A stretch of DNA of 64,000 nt from an uncultured Granulosicoccaceae bacterium (GCA_937998875.1 CALLBO010000030.1:1-64000); one strand, 5' to 3'. Counted from the stretch's first letter, positions 30,593 to 41,365 are shown. Translations and numbers: made by a program. Notes: a model not told the origin generated them from the sequence alone.

Positions 30593-32632
30593 ATGCAAGG
30601 ATATCTGGACCTGCCTGAGTTTTCTAAGATCGACCTGACTCAGGTCGAGTCAAAGCTTGTGGAACTGTTGGCAGAAGCAGACAAAAAAATAGCCGCGTTG
30701 GAAGCAGTTACCAACCCTGACTGGGACAATTTTCTCTATGAACTTGATGAGACGGTTGACGAGATTCAGCGTTTCTATTCGCCGGTCAGGCATATGAATG
30801 CAGTAGTGAACAGCGAAGAGATTCGTGAAGTACACAATGCCTGTCTGCCGAAGCTCACTGCCTGGTATACAGAGCTGGGTCAGAATCATGCGCTGTACAA
30901 GCACACTCAGACTATTGCAGACAGTGAGGCATTTAAATCTTTTAGTCAGGGGCAACGCAAGAGCGTTGAAGATCAGCTTTTAAATTTCAGACTCGGCGGG
31001 GTCGCACTTGAAGGCGAAGCGCGGGAGCGCTACAAGGAAATTGCCGCTGAACTCAGCAGGCTGAGTACGAAGTTTAACGAAAACGTACTCGACTCCGGCA
31101 ATGACTTCAGACTCAATTTTAAAGAAGCCGGTGCACTGGATGGTTTTCCACAGAACTCGCTCGATCTGGCGCAACAGGCGGCAACAGAGAAGGGCGAAGA
31201 AGGCTATAGCCTGACGCTCGATTTCCCGAACTACTATGCGGTGATGACGTTTGCCAATGACCGGAATCTTCGCAAACAGATGTACTCAGCATGGAACACA
31301 CGTGCCACGGGTGACCGCAATGAAAAGTGGAACAACGCCCCTATTATTGAACAGACGATTCAGTTACGTACTGAAAAAGCAGCACTGCTGGGTTTTGACA
31401 GCTATGCCGATTATTCCATCGCCAACAAGATGGTTGACAGTCCACAGCAGGTCATTGATTTTTTAAATGATCTGGCAGGCCGTGCCAAACCGTCTGCCAT
31501 TGAGGACTACAAAGCGCTTGAAGCTTTTGCCACCGATGAAGCAGAGATCAAAGTCGATAAGCTTGAACCCTGGGATGTTTCCTACTACTCCAATCAACTC
31601 AAACAGAAGTTATACGATTTTTCAGAACAGGATTTAAAACCATATTTTCCAGCGAATATCTGTGTGCCGGGTATGTTCGAGGTGACCGGCAGATTGTTCG
31701 GTATAGAAATTACTGAGGTCAAGGACGCAGATGTCTGGCATGAAGATGTAACGCTCTATCATATTACTGATAAGTCCAGTGGATCTTCTGCCGGTGAGTT
31801 GCGCGGCGCGTTCTACATGGATAACTATGCGCGCAGCGGTAAACGTGCTGGTGCATGGATGGATGTTTGTGTTGGCAGAATGAAAAAGAAAGAGGGTGTG
31901 CAGTTACCGGTGGCCTACCTCACCTGCAACCTGACCCCGCCTGTCGGTGATCAACCGGCACTGCTTACGCACAACGAACTGACCACACTGTTTCATGAGT
32001 TCGGTCATGGTCTTCATCACATGCTCACCCGTGTTGACTACAGTGCGGTTGCCGGCATCAGCGGCGTTGAATGGGATGCAGTGGAATTGCCGAGCCAGTT
32101 TCTTGAGAATTGGTGCTGGGAGCGTGAATCCATTGATTTGGTCAGCGGCCATTTTGAAACTGGTGCCAAGCTGCCACAAGAGCTGCTTGAAAAAGCCCGA
32201 GCTGCAAAGAACTATCAATCCGGTTTAACCACCGTCCGGCAGCTCGAGTTTGGATTGTTCGATATGGTTACCCATTTGCGCACCGACAATCCCGATGCTG
32301 ATGCGGTACAGAAAATTCTGGATGATGTACGCCGTGAAGTTGCGGCATATGAAGTGCCTGCAGAAGTAAAATTTCAGAACGCTTTTTCTCACATCTTTGC
32401 CGGTGGTTATGCCGCTGGATACTTCAGTTACAAGTGGGCTGAAGTATTATCATCAGATGCGTACGCAAAGTTTGAAGAAGACGGGATCTTTAACGAACAA
32501 ACCGGTCGTCACTTCATGCAGTCTATCCTTGAGAAGGGTGGTACGCAGAAAGCGCTGGAGTTGTTTGTTGATTTTCGTGGCCGCAAGCCTGAGATAGATG
32601 CCTTGTTGCGGCATACCGGTCTTGCCGCTTAG
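30593..32632 (+). CDS. prlC: oligopeptidase A (M3 zinc metallopeptidase)
   Basis: Cytoplasmic zinc endopeptidase that degrades short peptides, including cleaved signal peptides. About 679 residues. The zinc-binding motif HEFGHGLHH lies at about residue 467, followed downstream by GISGVEWDAVELPSQFLENW with the third ligand Glu, as in the M3 family. An ATG at 30593 directly follows an in-frame GTG at 30590; either may start translation. It stands alone between gyrB and ubiD. Confidence 0.95.
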   Translation: MQGYLDLPEFSKIDLTQVESKLVELLAEADKKIAALEAVTNPDWDNFLYELDETVDEIQRFYSPVRHMNAVVNSEEIREVHNACLPKLTAWYTELGQNHALYKHTQTIADSEAFKSFSQGQRKSVEDQLLNFRLGGVALEGEARERYKEIAAELSRLSTKFNENVLDSGNDFRLNFKEAGALDGFPQNSLDLAQQAATEKGEEGYSLTLDFPNYYAVMTFANDRNLRKQMYSAWNTRATGDRNEKWNNAPIIEQTIQLRTEKAALLGFDSYADYSIANKMVDSPQQVIDFLNDLAGRAKPSAIEDYKALEAFATDEAEIKVDKLEPWDVSYYSNQLKQKLYDFSEQDLKPYFPANICVPGMFEVTGRLFGIEITEVKDADVWHEDVTLYHITDKSSGSSAGELRGAFYMDNYARSGKRAGAWMDVCVGRMKKKEGVQLPVAYLTCNLTPPVGDQPALLTHNELTTLFHEFGHGLHHMLTRVDYSAVAGISGVEWDAVELPSQFLENWCWERESIDLVSGHFETGAKLPQELLEKARAAKNYQSGLTTVRQLEFGLFDMVTHLRTDNPDADAVQKILDDVRREVAAYEVPAEVKFQNAFSHIFAGGYAAGYFSYKWAEVLSSDAYAKFEEDGIFNEQTGRHFMQSILEKGGTQKALELFVDFRGRKPEIDALLRHTGLAA

Positions 32633-32670
32633 CGATAGAAATACCGGATACATCGGGAAACTAACAAGCA

Positions 32671-34134
32671 TTGAAATATCGTGATCTGAGGGAGTTTATA
32701 GCAAGCCTGGAACAACGCGGTGAGCTTAAGAGAATTAAACAATCTATTGATCCGTATCTGGAGATGACCGAGATCAGTGACCGGGTTCTGCGTGCGGAAG
32801 GCCCGGCATTGTTGTTTGAAAATCCTGTTGGCAGCTCGATACCTGCACTATGTAACCTCTTCGGCACACCATCCCGGGTGGCCTATGGCATGGGGGAAGA
32901 AGATGTTGAGGCATTGCGGGAAGTTGGCAAACTGTTGGCATTTTTAAAAGAACCTGATCCCCCTAAGGGTTTAAAAGATGCCTGGAGCACCCTGCCAATC
33001 TTTAAAAAGGTGCTCGATATGGCACCAAAAACTATCCGTAACGCACCTTGTCAGCAAAATATATTGCAGGGTGGTGAGGTCGATTTATCGCGCTATCCGA
33101 TCCAGCATTGCTGGCCGGGTGATGTGGGACCGTTAATCACCTGGGGGCTGGTAGTTACCAAAGGGCCGAACAAAAAACGTCAGAACATGGGTATCTATCG
33201 TCAGCAGGTGATAGATAGCAACCGGGTGATCATGAGATGGTTGTCGCACCGGGGCGGAGCGCTTGATTTACTCGAATGGCAGCAGGCTCATCCTGACGAA
33301 CCGTTTCCGGTATCAGTGGTACTCGGATGTGATCCTGCAACAATATTAGCCGCAGTTACCCCGATACCGGATACGCTTTCAGAGCATGCCTTTGCAGGCT
33401 TGTTACGCGGCAGCCGCACTGAACTTGTGAAGTGTAAGACCAACGATTTGCTGGTACCTGCCAGTGCAGAGATCGTTCTGGAAGGTACAATAGCGCCTGA
33501 CGATATGGCAGAAGAGGGTCCCTTTGGTGATCACACCGGGTATTACAACGAGGTCGACAGCTTCCCGGTATTTACTATCGACACAATCACTGAGCGCGAT
33601 GACCCGATCTATCATACGACTTATACCGGCAGACCACCGGATGAACCGGCGGTGCTGGGTGTGGCGTTAAACGAAGTATTTGTTCCGATTCTGCAAAAGC
33701 AGTTCCCGGAGATTATTGATTTTTACCTGCCACCTGAAGGCTGTTCCTACCGGGTTGCGGTAGTGACGATGAAAAAACAATACCCGGGTCATGCCAAACG
33801 AGTGATGATGGGCGTGTGGTCTTTTCTGCGTCAGTTTATGTATACCAAAATGGTGATTGTTACAGACGACGATATCGATGCACGTAATTGGCAGGATGTG
33901 ATCTGGGCAATGACCACACGTATGGATCCGGCGCGTGATTGTACGATTATCGAAAACACACCGATCGACTATCTGGATTTTGCGTCCCCGGTATCAGGGC
34001 TCGGTTCTAAAATTGGTTTTGATGCAACCAACAAGTGGCCGGGTGAAACCGACCGGGAGTGGGGCGAGCCTATTGTAATGGCTGAAGACACCAGGAAGCG
34101 TATCGACGAGGTCTGGGATTCGCTGGGTATTTAA
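32671..34134 (+). CDS. ubiD: 3-octaprenyl-4-hydroxybenzoate decarboxylase UbiD
   Basis: Prenylated-FMN-dependent decarboxylase of ubiquinone biosynthesis. It is 487 residues long. The N-terminus is [20 protein letters not shown]. Later motifs are [38 protein letters not shown] (carrying active-site acids) and [20 protein letters not shown]. It starts with TTG at 32671, 38 bp after prlC. The prenyl-FMN partner UbiX is not in the window. Confidence 0.97.
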   Translation: MKYRDLREFIASLEQRGELKRIKQSIDPYLEMTEISDRVLRAEGPALLFENPVGSSIPALCNLFGTPSRVAYGMGEEDVEALREVGKLLAFLKEPDPPKGLKDAWSTLPIFKKVLDMAPKTIRNAPCQQNILQGGEVDLSRYPIQHCWPGDVGPLITWGLVVTKGPNKKRQNMGIYRQQVIDSNRVIMRWLSHRGGALDLLEWQQAHPDEPFPVSVVLGCDPATILAAVTPIPDTLSEHAFAGLLRGSRTELVKCKTNDLLVPASAEIVLEGTIAPDDMAEEGPFGDHTGYYNEVDSFPVFTIDTITERDDPIYHTTYTGRPPDEPAVLGVALNEVFVPILQKQFPEIIDFYLPPEGCSYRVAVVTMKKQYPGHAKRVMMGVWSFLRQFMYTKMVIVTDDDIDARNWQDVIWAMTTRMDPARDCTIIENTPIDYLDFASPVSGLGSKIGFDATNKWPGETDREWGEPIVMAEDTRKRIDEVWDSLGI

Positions 34135-34171
34135 CTGCTTTCAACCTGAATCCGACATAAGCAACAGCCCA

Positions 34172-34762
34172 CTAGTCATCAGATCGTTCGTAGAAGTATT
34201 CCAGTGGTACTGTGTCAGGTCGTGTTTCCACTGCTGCGTTGATATGCAATCGATCACTGTCAGTAACGATGAATAGTCCCAGTAGTTTGTTTAATTCGAT
34301 ACCAAGTTGCGCAAGTTGTTCATCGGACTGTACGACATCATCAATTGAAACTGCCACAACCTGTAAATCCAGATGATACGCTTCGCCCAAGTCGGTCAGG
34401 GTTTTACCCGTCTGGTGTTCGACTGTCATCTGTTGTGTCTGTTTGCGTAAAAAGAACGTCTCGTCATCATTGGCAACCTGATCAGCGGTAACGTGCAATG
34501 TACAGTTGGCGTCCTGAAAGTATTCGAATGTCTGTGTAACGCTGAGTGAACTGAACTCCAGTGTTTCCCGAACATAGCCGATTGGAGCTTCGGGGTCTGT
34601 TCGAGGGTTCTCCAGGCACCCGGCATCCCACTTATCATTTAGCAAGGTGGTGACTTTTACGAATTCGTCTGGAATCGGGGAACTGCCACAGGCGGACAGC
34701 ACCAGTGCCGAAAACGCCAAAGCCGCACAACCGGGGAAAGTTGAATTCTCAGTTATTTTCAT
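34172..34762 (-). CDS. putative lipoprotein of unknown function
   Basis: 196 residues. It has an N-terminal signal sequence with a lipobox, LSAC, at about residues 22-25, so it is probably lipid-anchored in the envelope. The remainder is acidic and contains a few Cys (GCLENP, NCTLHV) but no domain I recognise. It converges with ubiD and lies upstream of no obvious partner. Confidence 0.7.
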   Translation of the reverse strand: MKITENSTFPGCAALAFSALVLSACGSSPIPDEFVKVTTLLNDKWDAGCLENPRTDPEAPIGYVRETLEFSSLSVTQTFEYFQDANCTLHVTADQVANDDETFFLRKQTQQMTVEHQTGKTLTDLGEAYHLDLQVVAVSIDDVVQSDEQLAQLGIELNKLLGLFIVTDSDRLHINAAVETRPDTVPLEYFYERSDD

Positions 34763-34826
34763 GTCTGCCCTGTATTTTTGTCCTGTTATTTTTATTTGAT
34801 GCTGAGCGGAAGTCTGGATTTACAGG

Positions 34827-34853
34827 TAAAAAAAAACCCGGACATGCCGGGTT
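34827..34853 (-). terminator. rho-independent terminator of the OmpA-like gene
   Basis: On the minus strand an AACCCGG...CCGGGTT stem with a short ATG-like loop is followed by a run of nine T residues (complement of 34828-34836). It sits 21 bp after the stop of the 34875-36269 gene. The opposite strand also ends in a short T-rich stretch, so it may work both ways. Confidence 0.85.
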
Positions 34854-34874
34854 CTTTTTATTTACCGTAGAAGT

Positions 34875-36269
34875 TTAGAAACCTTCAACGTTTGGAAAAA
34901 CAACTTCCACTCGCCGATTTTGCAATCTGCCCAGTGAGGTGTCGTTGGTGGCTTTCGGTGCAGAGTCACCAAACCCCGTGGTGTTAATTCTTCTGCCGTT
35001 TACGCCACGCAGCACCAGGGCCGATTTGATCGCAATTGCGCGGTCTTTGGTCAGATTGTTTCTGTGCTCTTTAGTACCCTGATTGTCGGTATGCGCTTCA
35101 ACATCAATAACAAGCCCGGGGTTTTCGACCATGACGGCGGCGATATTGTCCAGATGGCGTGCTGCACGACCGTTCCACAATCTTGCCGAACCTGCTTCAA
35201 AGTATCTTTCACCCAGTGTCAATGCCATACCGCGGCTGGTTGGTCGGGCATTCATCGAACGTAATTCACCACGCAATCTTGAGTCTGCTTCTACCGCCGG
35301 TGCTTCGGCTGAAGGCAGAGCCTCCTCGTAAGGATTGTTGTTGTCCGGTGCAGGCAATGCCGCGGCCATTACCGGCTCAGCGCTATCTGGCTCAATGCTG
35401 AGAACATTGTTTGGTTCAGGAGTGACGGGCTCCATGCGCGTCTCTATCTTGTCGATTGAAACAACAGCTGCAACAGACGGTGCCGCAGGTGACAGGTCTA
35501 GTTGAGTGGTTGCATCGAGCTGTGCAGATTCATCGGACAGCAGCTCATAAGATGACTGAGTCTCAGACTGCTGGAATTCAGGCTGCTGAAATTCAGGCTG
35601 CAGAAAATCCGGCTGACTGAAAGGTCCGACGCTGTACATTTGTTTTGTTTGCAGCTGTGCAATCTGATCGGTAAGTGCTGCGAGCTGACTCGCTATTTTC
35701 TGCAGTTCTGTCTGCTGTGTTTCCGCAGAACCGAGTGTGGTGGAATCGTCGGAAACTGCATTGTTGTTCTGTAGCGAAAACTGCATTGAATCTGAAACTG
35801 CAGCAGGCTGCGTTTCCTCTAACTGCATTGATTGGTTCGCTTCTGGTGCCGCCGCGGCCATAACCGGTTGCAGCGATTCAAACGGTTGAATAGTTCCCGG
35901 CACGGTCTGTGGCAAAGCCTGTGGAAGCGGTGTTCCTGCCTGTGCGAGTTTCAGGCTTTGTTTGGCTTGCAGTGCACGCGCTGTCTGTTCTGCTTCCAGC
36001 GCCTTGAGCTGTGCAAGCGTTGCCTCGTGAGCGATTGTTTCACGACCTTTGAAGTAGTCGGCTGCGGCTTCTGCGGCTTGTAGTTGTTTCTGAGCCTGAT
36101 CCAGTTCAGTGATGGCCAGAGAGGTGACCAGTGGATTGCCGGAGGCTCTTTGATAAGCCTCACGGGCTTGTTCGAGCTCCGGGCTCCATGCTTGTTTAGG
36201 GGCACAACCTGACACTGCAATAGCGCTGAGTACCAGCGCAATACTTGTAAGGTGGAACGTGTTTTTCAT
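34875..36269 (-). CDS. DUF4398/OmpA-family peptidoglycan-associated lipoprotein
   Basis: 464 residues. A signal sequence with lipobox VSGC (about 19-22) leads into a DUF4398-like helical region (about 25-110) rich in Ala, Gln, Glu and Leu. A long low-complexity Gln/Pro/Glu stretch follows, including the short repeats FLQPEF, FQQPEF and FQQSE. Residues about 345-460 are an OmpA C-terminal domain with IDVEAHTDNQGTKEHRNNLT and the conserved Arg in LGRLQNRRVEVVF. I infer an outer-membrane lipoprotein that binds peptidoglycan. It lies 52 bp after the small DUF4398 lipoprotein gene, likely one operon. Confidence 0.87.
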   Translation of the reverse strand: MKNTFHLTSIALVLSAIAVSGCAPKQAWSPELEQAREAYQRASGNPLVTSLAITELDQAQKQLQAAEAAADYFKGRETIAHEATLAQLKALEAEQTARALQAKQSLKLAQAGTPLPQALPQTVPGTIQPFESLQPVMAAAAPEANQSMQLEETQPAAVSDSMQFSLQNNNAVSDDSTTLGSAETQQTELQKIASQLAALTDQIAQLQTKQMYSVGPFSQPDFLQPEFQQPEFQQSETQSSYELLSDESAQLDATTQLDLSPAAPSVAAVVSIDKIETRMEPVTPEPNNVLSIEPDSAEPVMAAALPAPDNNNPYEEALPSAEAPAVEADSRLRGELRSMNARPTSRGMALTLGERYFEAGSARLWNGRAARHLDNIAAVMVENPGLVIDVEAHTDNQGTKEHRNNLTKDRAIAIKSALVLRGVNGRRINTTGFGDSAPKATNDTSLGRLQNRRVEVVFPNVEGF

Positions 36270-36321
36270 TGGTATTCCGTATTAATAACTTGCATGCCTA
36301 CTTTGCGGCCTGCCTGGCAGC

Positions 36322-36669
36322 TCAGCGAGTTGAGTCCGTGTACAGGTACCCAAGTGACGCTTCAGCCTCTGAGGCATCGCTTATAGCTTTGGCCAGACTT
36401 GCCTGGGCCGAAGCAAGCTCTAGCAATTTTTGTGCGCGCTCTGTTCGACGATGCTGTTGCATCGCTTGCGCCTTGCGATAGATTTCGTTTGCCTTTCGGT
36501 ACTCATCGGGTGCGTGCTCAAGGGCACCGGCGGTCTGTGCTGCCCGGATCGCTTTTGAAGTGCTGTCAAACATCGGACCTTGCTGTGGGGTTGCACAGCC
36601 TATAAGCAGTGTTGCCAACGCCATAGATACGACACTGGCCTTCAGTGTACTAGCTGAGATGATTTTCAT
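36322..36669 (-). CDS. DUF4398 lipoprotein
   Basis: 115 residues with a lipobox (LIGC at about 22-25) and a helical, Ala/Glu/Gln-rich body typical of DUF4398 (EYRKANEIYRKAQAMQQHRR, KLLELASAQASLAKAI). It resembles the N-terminal part of the following OmpA-family lipoprotein, so the two may be related by duplication or interact in the envelope (inference). The function is unknown. Confidence 0.8.
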   Translation of the reverse strand: MKIISASTLKASVVSMALATLLIGCATPQQGPMFDSTSKAIRAAQTAGALEHAPDEYRKANEIYRKAQAMQQHRRTERAQKLLELASAQASLAKAISDASEAEASLGYLYTDSTR

Positions 36670-36889
36670 AGTGTTTCCTGCAGAAATCAGTGCTGTGTTA
36701 ATGGTTTACGCGGAATCGGGATGCGCGCCTTTAACATTCGTCGGCATTTAATGTGCAAGAATTGAGAGCCACAGCAAGTAACGTGTGTATTTGTGAACCG
36801 GTTACTATTTCAGTTCTGGTGCTAACCGGTTACAGACACAAACCCCGGGGGGAGTTACCTTCGCAGTTCAGCGCTTATAAATGGGAGTG

Positions 36890-37651
36890 TCAGCGTAGCG
36901 AGAGTATTCGTGACAGCTGTGATTCGGTCTCTGCTGGATTGGCCACCAGTATTTCTGCGTTAAAACCCTTATCTCTCGCAAGCTGTGCACATCGCTCGCT
37001 GTTTACGATCACGGGTCTGGATAGTAGCTTTTGAGTTAAGCCAGAGGGGACAATCGCCAGCAGGTTGATGAGGCCCAGGTCACTGGTGACTGAAATTATA
37101 TCTGGCACACCGTCTTTAAAAACCAGTTCGAGCTGTACTGGTGAATACTCTGGAAGCGCTCTTTTGTAAACGGTTTGGTATCGGGGCTTTGCGTTTTGCG
37201 CTGATAATGTGGTGAATAATTTATCGCGACCTGAGTCACCGCGTACAATTGTGACAACCAGATTTGTGACATCCCCAATTGCAACAGACAGGGCATCGAG
37301 CAAAGCCTCGGTGCTTGCTGCTGTGCGCGGTACGATATCCACCGGACAATTTAAGCGATTAAGCGCTTCTGCGGTAGCTTTGCCTATGGCAGCTGTTTTT
37401 GCTTCAGTATTCCATGGAAACTTCAGACTGTTGTGTGCACCGGTGACTGCGTTGGCACTGGTAAAAATGATCAGATCGCTTCTTAGTGTTTCGCTCAGAT
37501 CAGTTGCCGCGAATTCTATTTCTATAGTTGGCAGCAGAACAACGCTAAAACCTTCTTCTTCAAGTTGTGTAATGAAAGGTGCTGACTGGTGTCTCGGCCG
37601 GGTAACCAGCACGCTAGTTGGATTGCGCTCTTTGGAAGTCAATTCCGGCAC
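36890..37651 (-). CDS. hemD: uroporphyrinogen-III synthase
   Basis: Closes and inverts ring D of hydroxymethylbilane in tetrapyrrole synthesis. It is 253 residues long. The family is poorly conserved. It shows SVLVTRPRHQSAPFITQLEE at the start, FTSANAV in the first lobe and the SVTSDLGLINLL block in the second. Its place 6 bp after hemC makes the call firm. The hemX and hemY genes that often follow are absent. Confidence 0.93.
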   Translation of the reverse strand: MPELTSKERNPTSVLVTRPRHQSAPFITQLEEEGFSVVLLPTIEIEFAATDLSETLRSDLIIFTSANAVTGAHNSLKFPWNTEAKTAAIGKATAEALNRLNCPVDIVPRTAASTEALLDALSVAIGDVTNLVVTIVRGDSGRDKLFTTLSAQNAKPRYQTVYKRALPEYSPVQLELVFKDGVPDIISVTSDLGLINLLAIVPSGLTQKLLSRPVIVNSERCAQLARDKGFNAEILVANPAETESQLSRILSLR

Positions 37652-37657
37652 TGTATC

Positions 37658-38581
37658 TCAGGTATCCAGCGCGAGGTCATCAATGATTTTCTGCGCCCCG
37701 TCTGCTAACAACTGCTGACCCACACGTTCTCCAAGTGCCACTGCGTTGCTGCGGCTGTCCTGATCTTCTGCGATTAACAGCAGTTTTCCGTCGGGTGTGC
37801 CGACCCGGGCACGCAGATGCAGAGTATCGTCTTTTAACTCGGCATACGCTGCAATCGGGGTTTGGCAGCTACCCCCAAGGGTGGCGTTTAAACTGCGTTC
37901 GCAATGAATCCTTGCTGCAGTTTCCGCATCGTGCAAAGTTTCTAGTAGTTTATTGGTCTCAATGTCATCGGTTTTGCACTCCACACCCACAGCACCCTGT
38001 GCGCAGGCAGGCAGCATGATGTCCATATCGATTTCGCTTCTAATTCTGTCCTTCAGCTGCAGCCTGATCAGGCCGGCACTGGCCAGAATAATCGCATCGA
38101 ACTCACCAGCGTCGAGTTTAGCCAATCGCGTATTCACATTGCCGCGCAAGTCTGCGATCTTTAAATGCGGATACTTTGCCAGTAGCTGACATCGACGCCG
38201 CAGACTACAGGTACCAACAACAGCCCCATCAGGCAGTGCCCCTAGATTGTCATATTTATTAGAGACGAAAGCATCGGTCGGATTCTCCCGACTCATGATT
38301 GCACCGAGGTGCAGGCCGTCCGGAAACACAGACGGCAGATCTTTCATTGAGTGTGCAGCGATATCTGCTTCACCTGCGAGCATGCCGCGTTCGAGCTCTT
38401 TGATAAACAGGCCTTTGCCACCAATCTTTGCCAACGGCTGATCGAGTATTTCGTCTCCACGAGTGGACATTCTGACCAGCTCGCTGTCAGCGCCTGCAGT
38501 CTTAAGATGTCGTTGCACCTCTTCTGCCTGCCAGATAGCCAGCGGGCTCTTACGTGTAGCGATTCTTAAAATATCCGGCAT
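37658..38581 (-). CDS. hemC: porphobilinogen deaminase (hydroxymethylbilane synthase)
   Basis: Joins four porphobilinogens into hydroxymethylbilane. It is 307 residues long. The dipyrromethane cofactor attaches to Cys239 in LGGSCQTPIAA. GTCSLRRRCQLLAKYP, DLRGNVNTRLAKLD and the N-terminal RIATRKSPLAIWQAEEV are typical. It is the first gene of hemCD and diverges from argH across 126 bp, as in Pseudomonas. Confidence 0.98.
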   Translation of the reverse strand: MPDILRIATRKSPLAIWQAEEVQRHLKTAGADSELVRMSTRGDEILDQPLAKIGGKGLFIKELERGMLAGEADIAAHSMKDLPSVFPDGLHLGAIMSRENPTDAFVSNKYDNLGALPDGAVVGTCSLRRRCQLLAKYPHLKIADLRGNVNTRLAKLDAGEFDAIILASAGLIRLQLKDRIRSEIDMDIMLPACAQGAVGVECKTDDIETNKLLETLHDAETAARIHCERSLNATLGGSCQTPIAAYAELKDDTLHLRARVGTPDGKLLLIAEDQDSRSNAVALGERVGQQLLADGAQKIIDDLALDT

Positions 38582-38707
38582 TGGAAAAGTTGATTCCGTG
38601 ACTGGTTAAATGTTTATAGCCCGAATTACAGGCGCGAGGTGATAGTATTGATGTAATTATCCCTGATCTGCCCGACGGTTGTAAGCATCAATCGCACGCT
38701 TGAAATC

Positions 38708-40111
38708 ATGACAAAAGAAAAAAGCCCAAAAAATACCAACCAACTCTGGGGTGGTCGTTTTAGCGAGACCACCGATGAGTTTGTGCAGGCCTTTACTGCC
38801 TCTGTGAGCTTTGATCAGCGTATTGCGCCGCAGGATATCAACTGTTCGCGTGCCCATGCACGGATGCTAGGTCACACCGGTGTCCTGTCAATAGAGGATG
38901 TTGAGAAGATATTGCAGGGGCTTGATGAAATAAGCCGGGAGATTGAGGCAGGTGATTTTCCCTGGTCGGTCGAGCTTGAAGATGTACATATGAATATTGA
39001 GGCTCGACTTACAGACCGGATCGGTGATGCCGGTAAGAGATTGCACACAGGCCGATCCCGTAATGATCAGATAGCAACAGATATCCGTTTGTATCTGCGT
39101 GAAGCCATTGACGTATTAATGGCCGAAGCCAGGCGACTACAGCTCGGTATGTTGTCTCTTGCGGAGGCCAACGTCGATGTGATTCTGCCCGGCTTTACTC
39201 ACCTACAGACGGCTCAGCCAGTTACATTTGGCCACCATGTGATGGCATGGTTTGAAATGATCTCACGCGACATTGAAAGGCTTGCTGATTGTCGTAAAAG
39301 AGTTAACGTGATGCCGTTGGGTGCGGCGGCACTCGCGGGCACGACTTATCCAATAGACCGACAATACAGTTGTGAATTACTTGGTTTTGACAGTGTTGCT
39401 GCCAACTCACTGGATGCGGTCAGTGATCGTGATTTTGCAATCGAGTTTTGTGCAGCAGCAAGTATTGCGATGACGCATCTGTCGCGAATATCTGAAGAAC
39501 TGGTGTTGTGGTCTTCTGCACAGTTTGATTTTATTGACCTGCCGGATCGATTCTGCACCGGCTCAAGTATTATGCCGCAGAAGAAAAACCCGGATGTACC
39601 GGAACTGGTCCGTGGCAAGACCGGACGGGTCAACGGTCATCTGATAAGTTTGCTCACACTGATGAAGTCGCAACCGCTTGCTTATAACAAAGACAATCAG
39701 GAAGACAAGGAACCGTTGTTTGATGCGGTAGATACGTTAATGGGTTGTCTGCGTGCGTTTGCCGATATGATTCCCGCGATAAAGCCCCGGCAACAAAACA
39801 TGCGTGACGCAGCTCTTAAAGGTTTTGCGACAGCCACAGATCTTGCAGACTATCTGGTTAAAAAGGGCATGCCGTTTCGTGACAGCCATGAGGTTGTTGG
39901 CAAGGCAGTGGCTTATGGTATTGAACAGGGCAGGGACTTAAGCGAAATGTCGCTGCCGGAGTTACAATCGTTCAGCAGCGATATCGGTGAAGATGTTTTT
40001 GCGGTGTTAACGCTCGAAGGTTCGGTTGCCGCACGTAATCATATTGGTGGCACCGCACCTGATCAGGTACGTCAAGCAATTAAAGCTGCTCGCCAAAAGC
40101 TTGAAGAGTAA
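38708..40111 (+). CDS. argH: argininosuccinate lyase
   Basis: Last step of arginine synthesis: argininosuccinate to arginine plus fumarate. It is 467 residues long. The signature [20 protein letters not shown] begins at about residue 282, with the catalytic Ser in its loop. The N-terminal [20 protein letters not shown] and [19 protein letters not shown] are also diagnostic. It is convergent with benE, whose stop lies only 27 bp away. Confidence 0.98.
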   Translation: MTKEKSPKNTNQLWGGRFSETTDEFVQAFTASVSFDQRIAPQDINCSRAHARMLGHTGVLSIEDVEKILQGLDEISREIEAGDFPWSVELEDVHMNIEARLTDRIGDAGKRLHTGRSRNDQIATDIRLYLREAIDVLMAEARRLQLGMLSLAEANVDVILPGFTHLQTAQPVTFGHHVMAWFEMISRDIERLADCRKRVNVMPLGAAALAGTTYPIDRQYSCELLGFDSVAANSLDAVSDRDFAIEFCAAASIAMTHLSRISEELVLWSSAQFDFIDLPDRFCTGSSIMPQKKNPDVPELVRGKTGRVNGHLISLLTLMKSQPLAYNKDNQEDKEPLFDAVDTLMGCLRAFADMIPAIKPRQQNMRDAALKGFATATDLADYLVKKGMPFRDSHEVVGKAVAYGIEQGRDLSEMSLPELQSFSSDIGEDVFAVLTLEGSVAARNHIGGTAPDQVRQAIKAARQKLEE

Positions 40112-40116
40112 GCATT

Positions 40117-40140
40117 AAGAGTAATATGCGAAGTACTCTT
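40117..40140. other. inverted repeat at argH-benE convergent junction
   Basis: AAGAGTA (40117-40123) and TACTCTT (40134-40140) form a perfect 7-bp stem with a 10-nt loop between the two convergent stop codons. It has no T-run and is a possible weak terminator. Confidence 0.35.
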
Positions 40141-41365
40141 ACCGTCGACGTGCAGCAAACCGGTTCACTATAAGTAACGCGAAACTCCCAAAGACCAGAC
40201 CCCAGAAAGCGGAACCGATGCCAAACAGACTAATGCCAGAAGCGGTCATTAAAAACGCTATTAATGCAGGCTCCCGCTGTTGTTCGGCAGCCAGTGCTGT
40301 AGTGAGACTGTTTGCAATTGTTGAAAACAGCGCCAGACCCGCGATGGTCATGACTAACTCTTTCGGTACCGCCAGCAGGAATGTGCCGACGGTCGCTCCG
40401 AAAATTCCCAGTATGAGATAAAACACCCCTGCAGCAACCGCTGCTGTATAGCGGTGTTCCGGTTTGTCTCCTGCATTCTCTCCCATGCAGATCGCGGCAG
40501 TGATCGCTGCCATGTTTATAGCGAAGCACCCGAATGGGGCGAGTACTAAAGTAATCGCGCCGGTCACTGTGATAACCGGTGAAACAGGAGTCTGGTATCC
40601 GGCTGCGCGCAATGTGGCAATACCGGGTATGTTCTGCGCTGTCATGGTGACCACAAACAATGGAATGCCGATACCAAGAAGTGTTGGCAGATCAAAGTGT
40701 GGAGTCGTGAAAACCGGTTCGGTTATTGATAGTCTGATGTTATCGAATTTAAGACCCGTCAACCAGGCAACTGCCAGGCCGCATAGCAGTGCACCAATAA
40801 CGGCGTAGTGCGGTGACCTTTGTTTAATTATCAGATAAGAACTAAACATGACCATGCATAGAATGAGTTCTGTTTGCATAGAGACAAACACTTTCAAACC
40901 GAACTGAAAAAGAATGCCTGCGAGCATCGCCGATGCCAATGATATTGGAATGCGATCAATAATTTTTTCAAACCATCCCGTCACACCGGAAATGATTATT
41001 AAAGCTGCTGAAAAAATAAACGCGGCAATCAGCTGCGACATACTGGCAGAGGCAGAGCTGGTTGCGAGCAACGCTGCACCCGGTGTAGACCAGGCAGTTA
41101 AAACCGGCGCTTTGTAATAGAGGGACAAACCAATGGTGCTAACCCCCATGGCAATTCCGAGCGCACCAATCCAGGAGTTGACCTGAGCACTGCTTGCACC
41201 GGCAACTGCTGCTGCCTCAAAGATAATGGCGACGGAGCTGGTATAGCCAACGATGACTGCGATAAAACCTGCGGTGATTGCCGGTAGCGAGAGGTCTTTT
41301 AAAAAATCACCAGCCGTTTGTATAGCCTTGTGCATAACGATTTGCATGGAATAGTCCGCAGACAC
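40139..41365 (-). CDS. benE: BenE-family benzoate/H+ symporter-like membrane protein
   Basis: 408 residues with about eleven to twelve hydrophobic segments. It shows the BenE pattern: ITAGFIAVIVGYTSSVAIIF, PGAALLATS, MTAQNIPGIATLRAAGYQ and CFAINMAAITAAICMG. The family imports benzoate or similar aromatic or nucleobase-like compounds with protons. No aromatic-degradation genes are nearby, so the natural substrate is uncertain. Confidence 0.88.
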   Translation of the reverse strand: MSADYSMQIVMHKAIQTAGDFLKDLSLPAITAGFIAVIVGYTSSVAIIFEAAAVAGASSAQVNSWIGALGIAMGVSTIGLSLYYKAPVLTAWSTPGAALLATSSASASMSQLIAAFIFSAALIIISGVTGWFEKIIDRIPISLASAMLAGILFQFGLKVFVSMQTELILCMVMFSSYLIIKQRSPHYAVIGALLCGLAVAWLTGLKFDNIRLSITEPVFTTPHFDLPTLLGIGIPLFVVTMTAQNIPGIATLRAAGYQTPVSPVITVTGAITLVLAPFGCFAINMAAITAAICMGENAGDKPEHRYTAAVAAGVFYLILGIFGATVGTFLLAVPKELVMTIAGLALFSTIANSLTTALAAEQQREPALIAFLMTASGISLFGIGSAFWGLVFGSFALLIVNRFAARRR

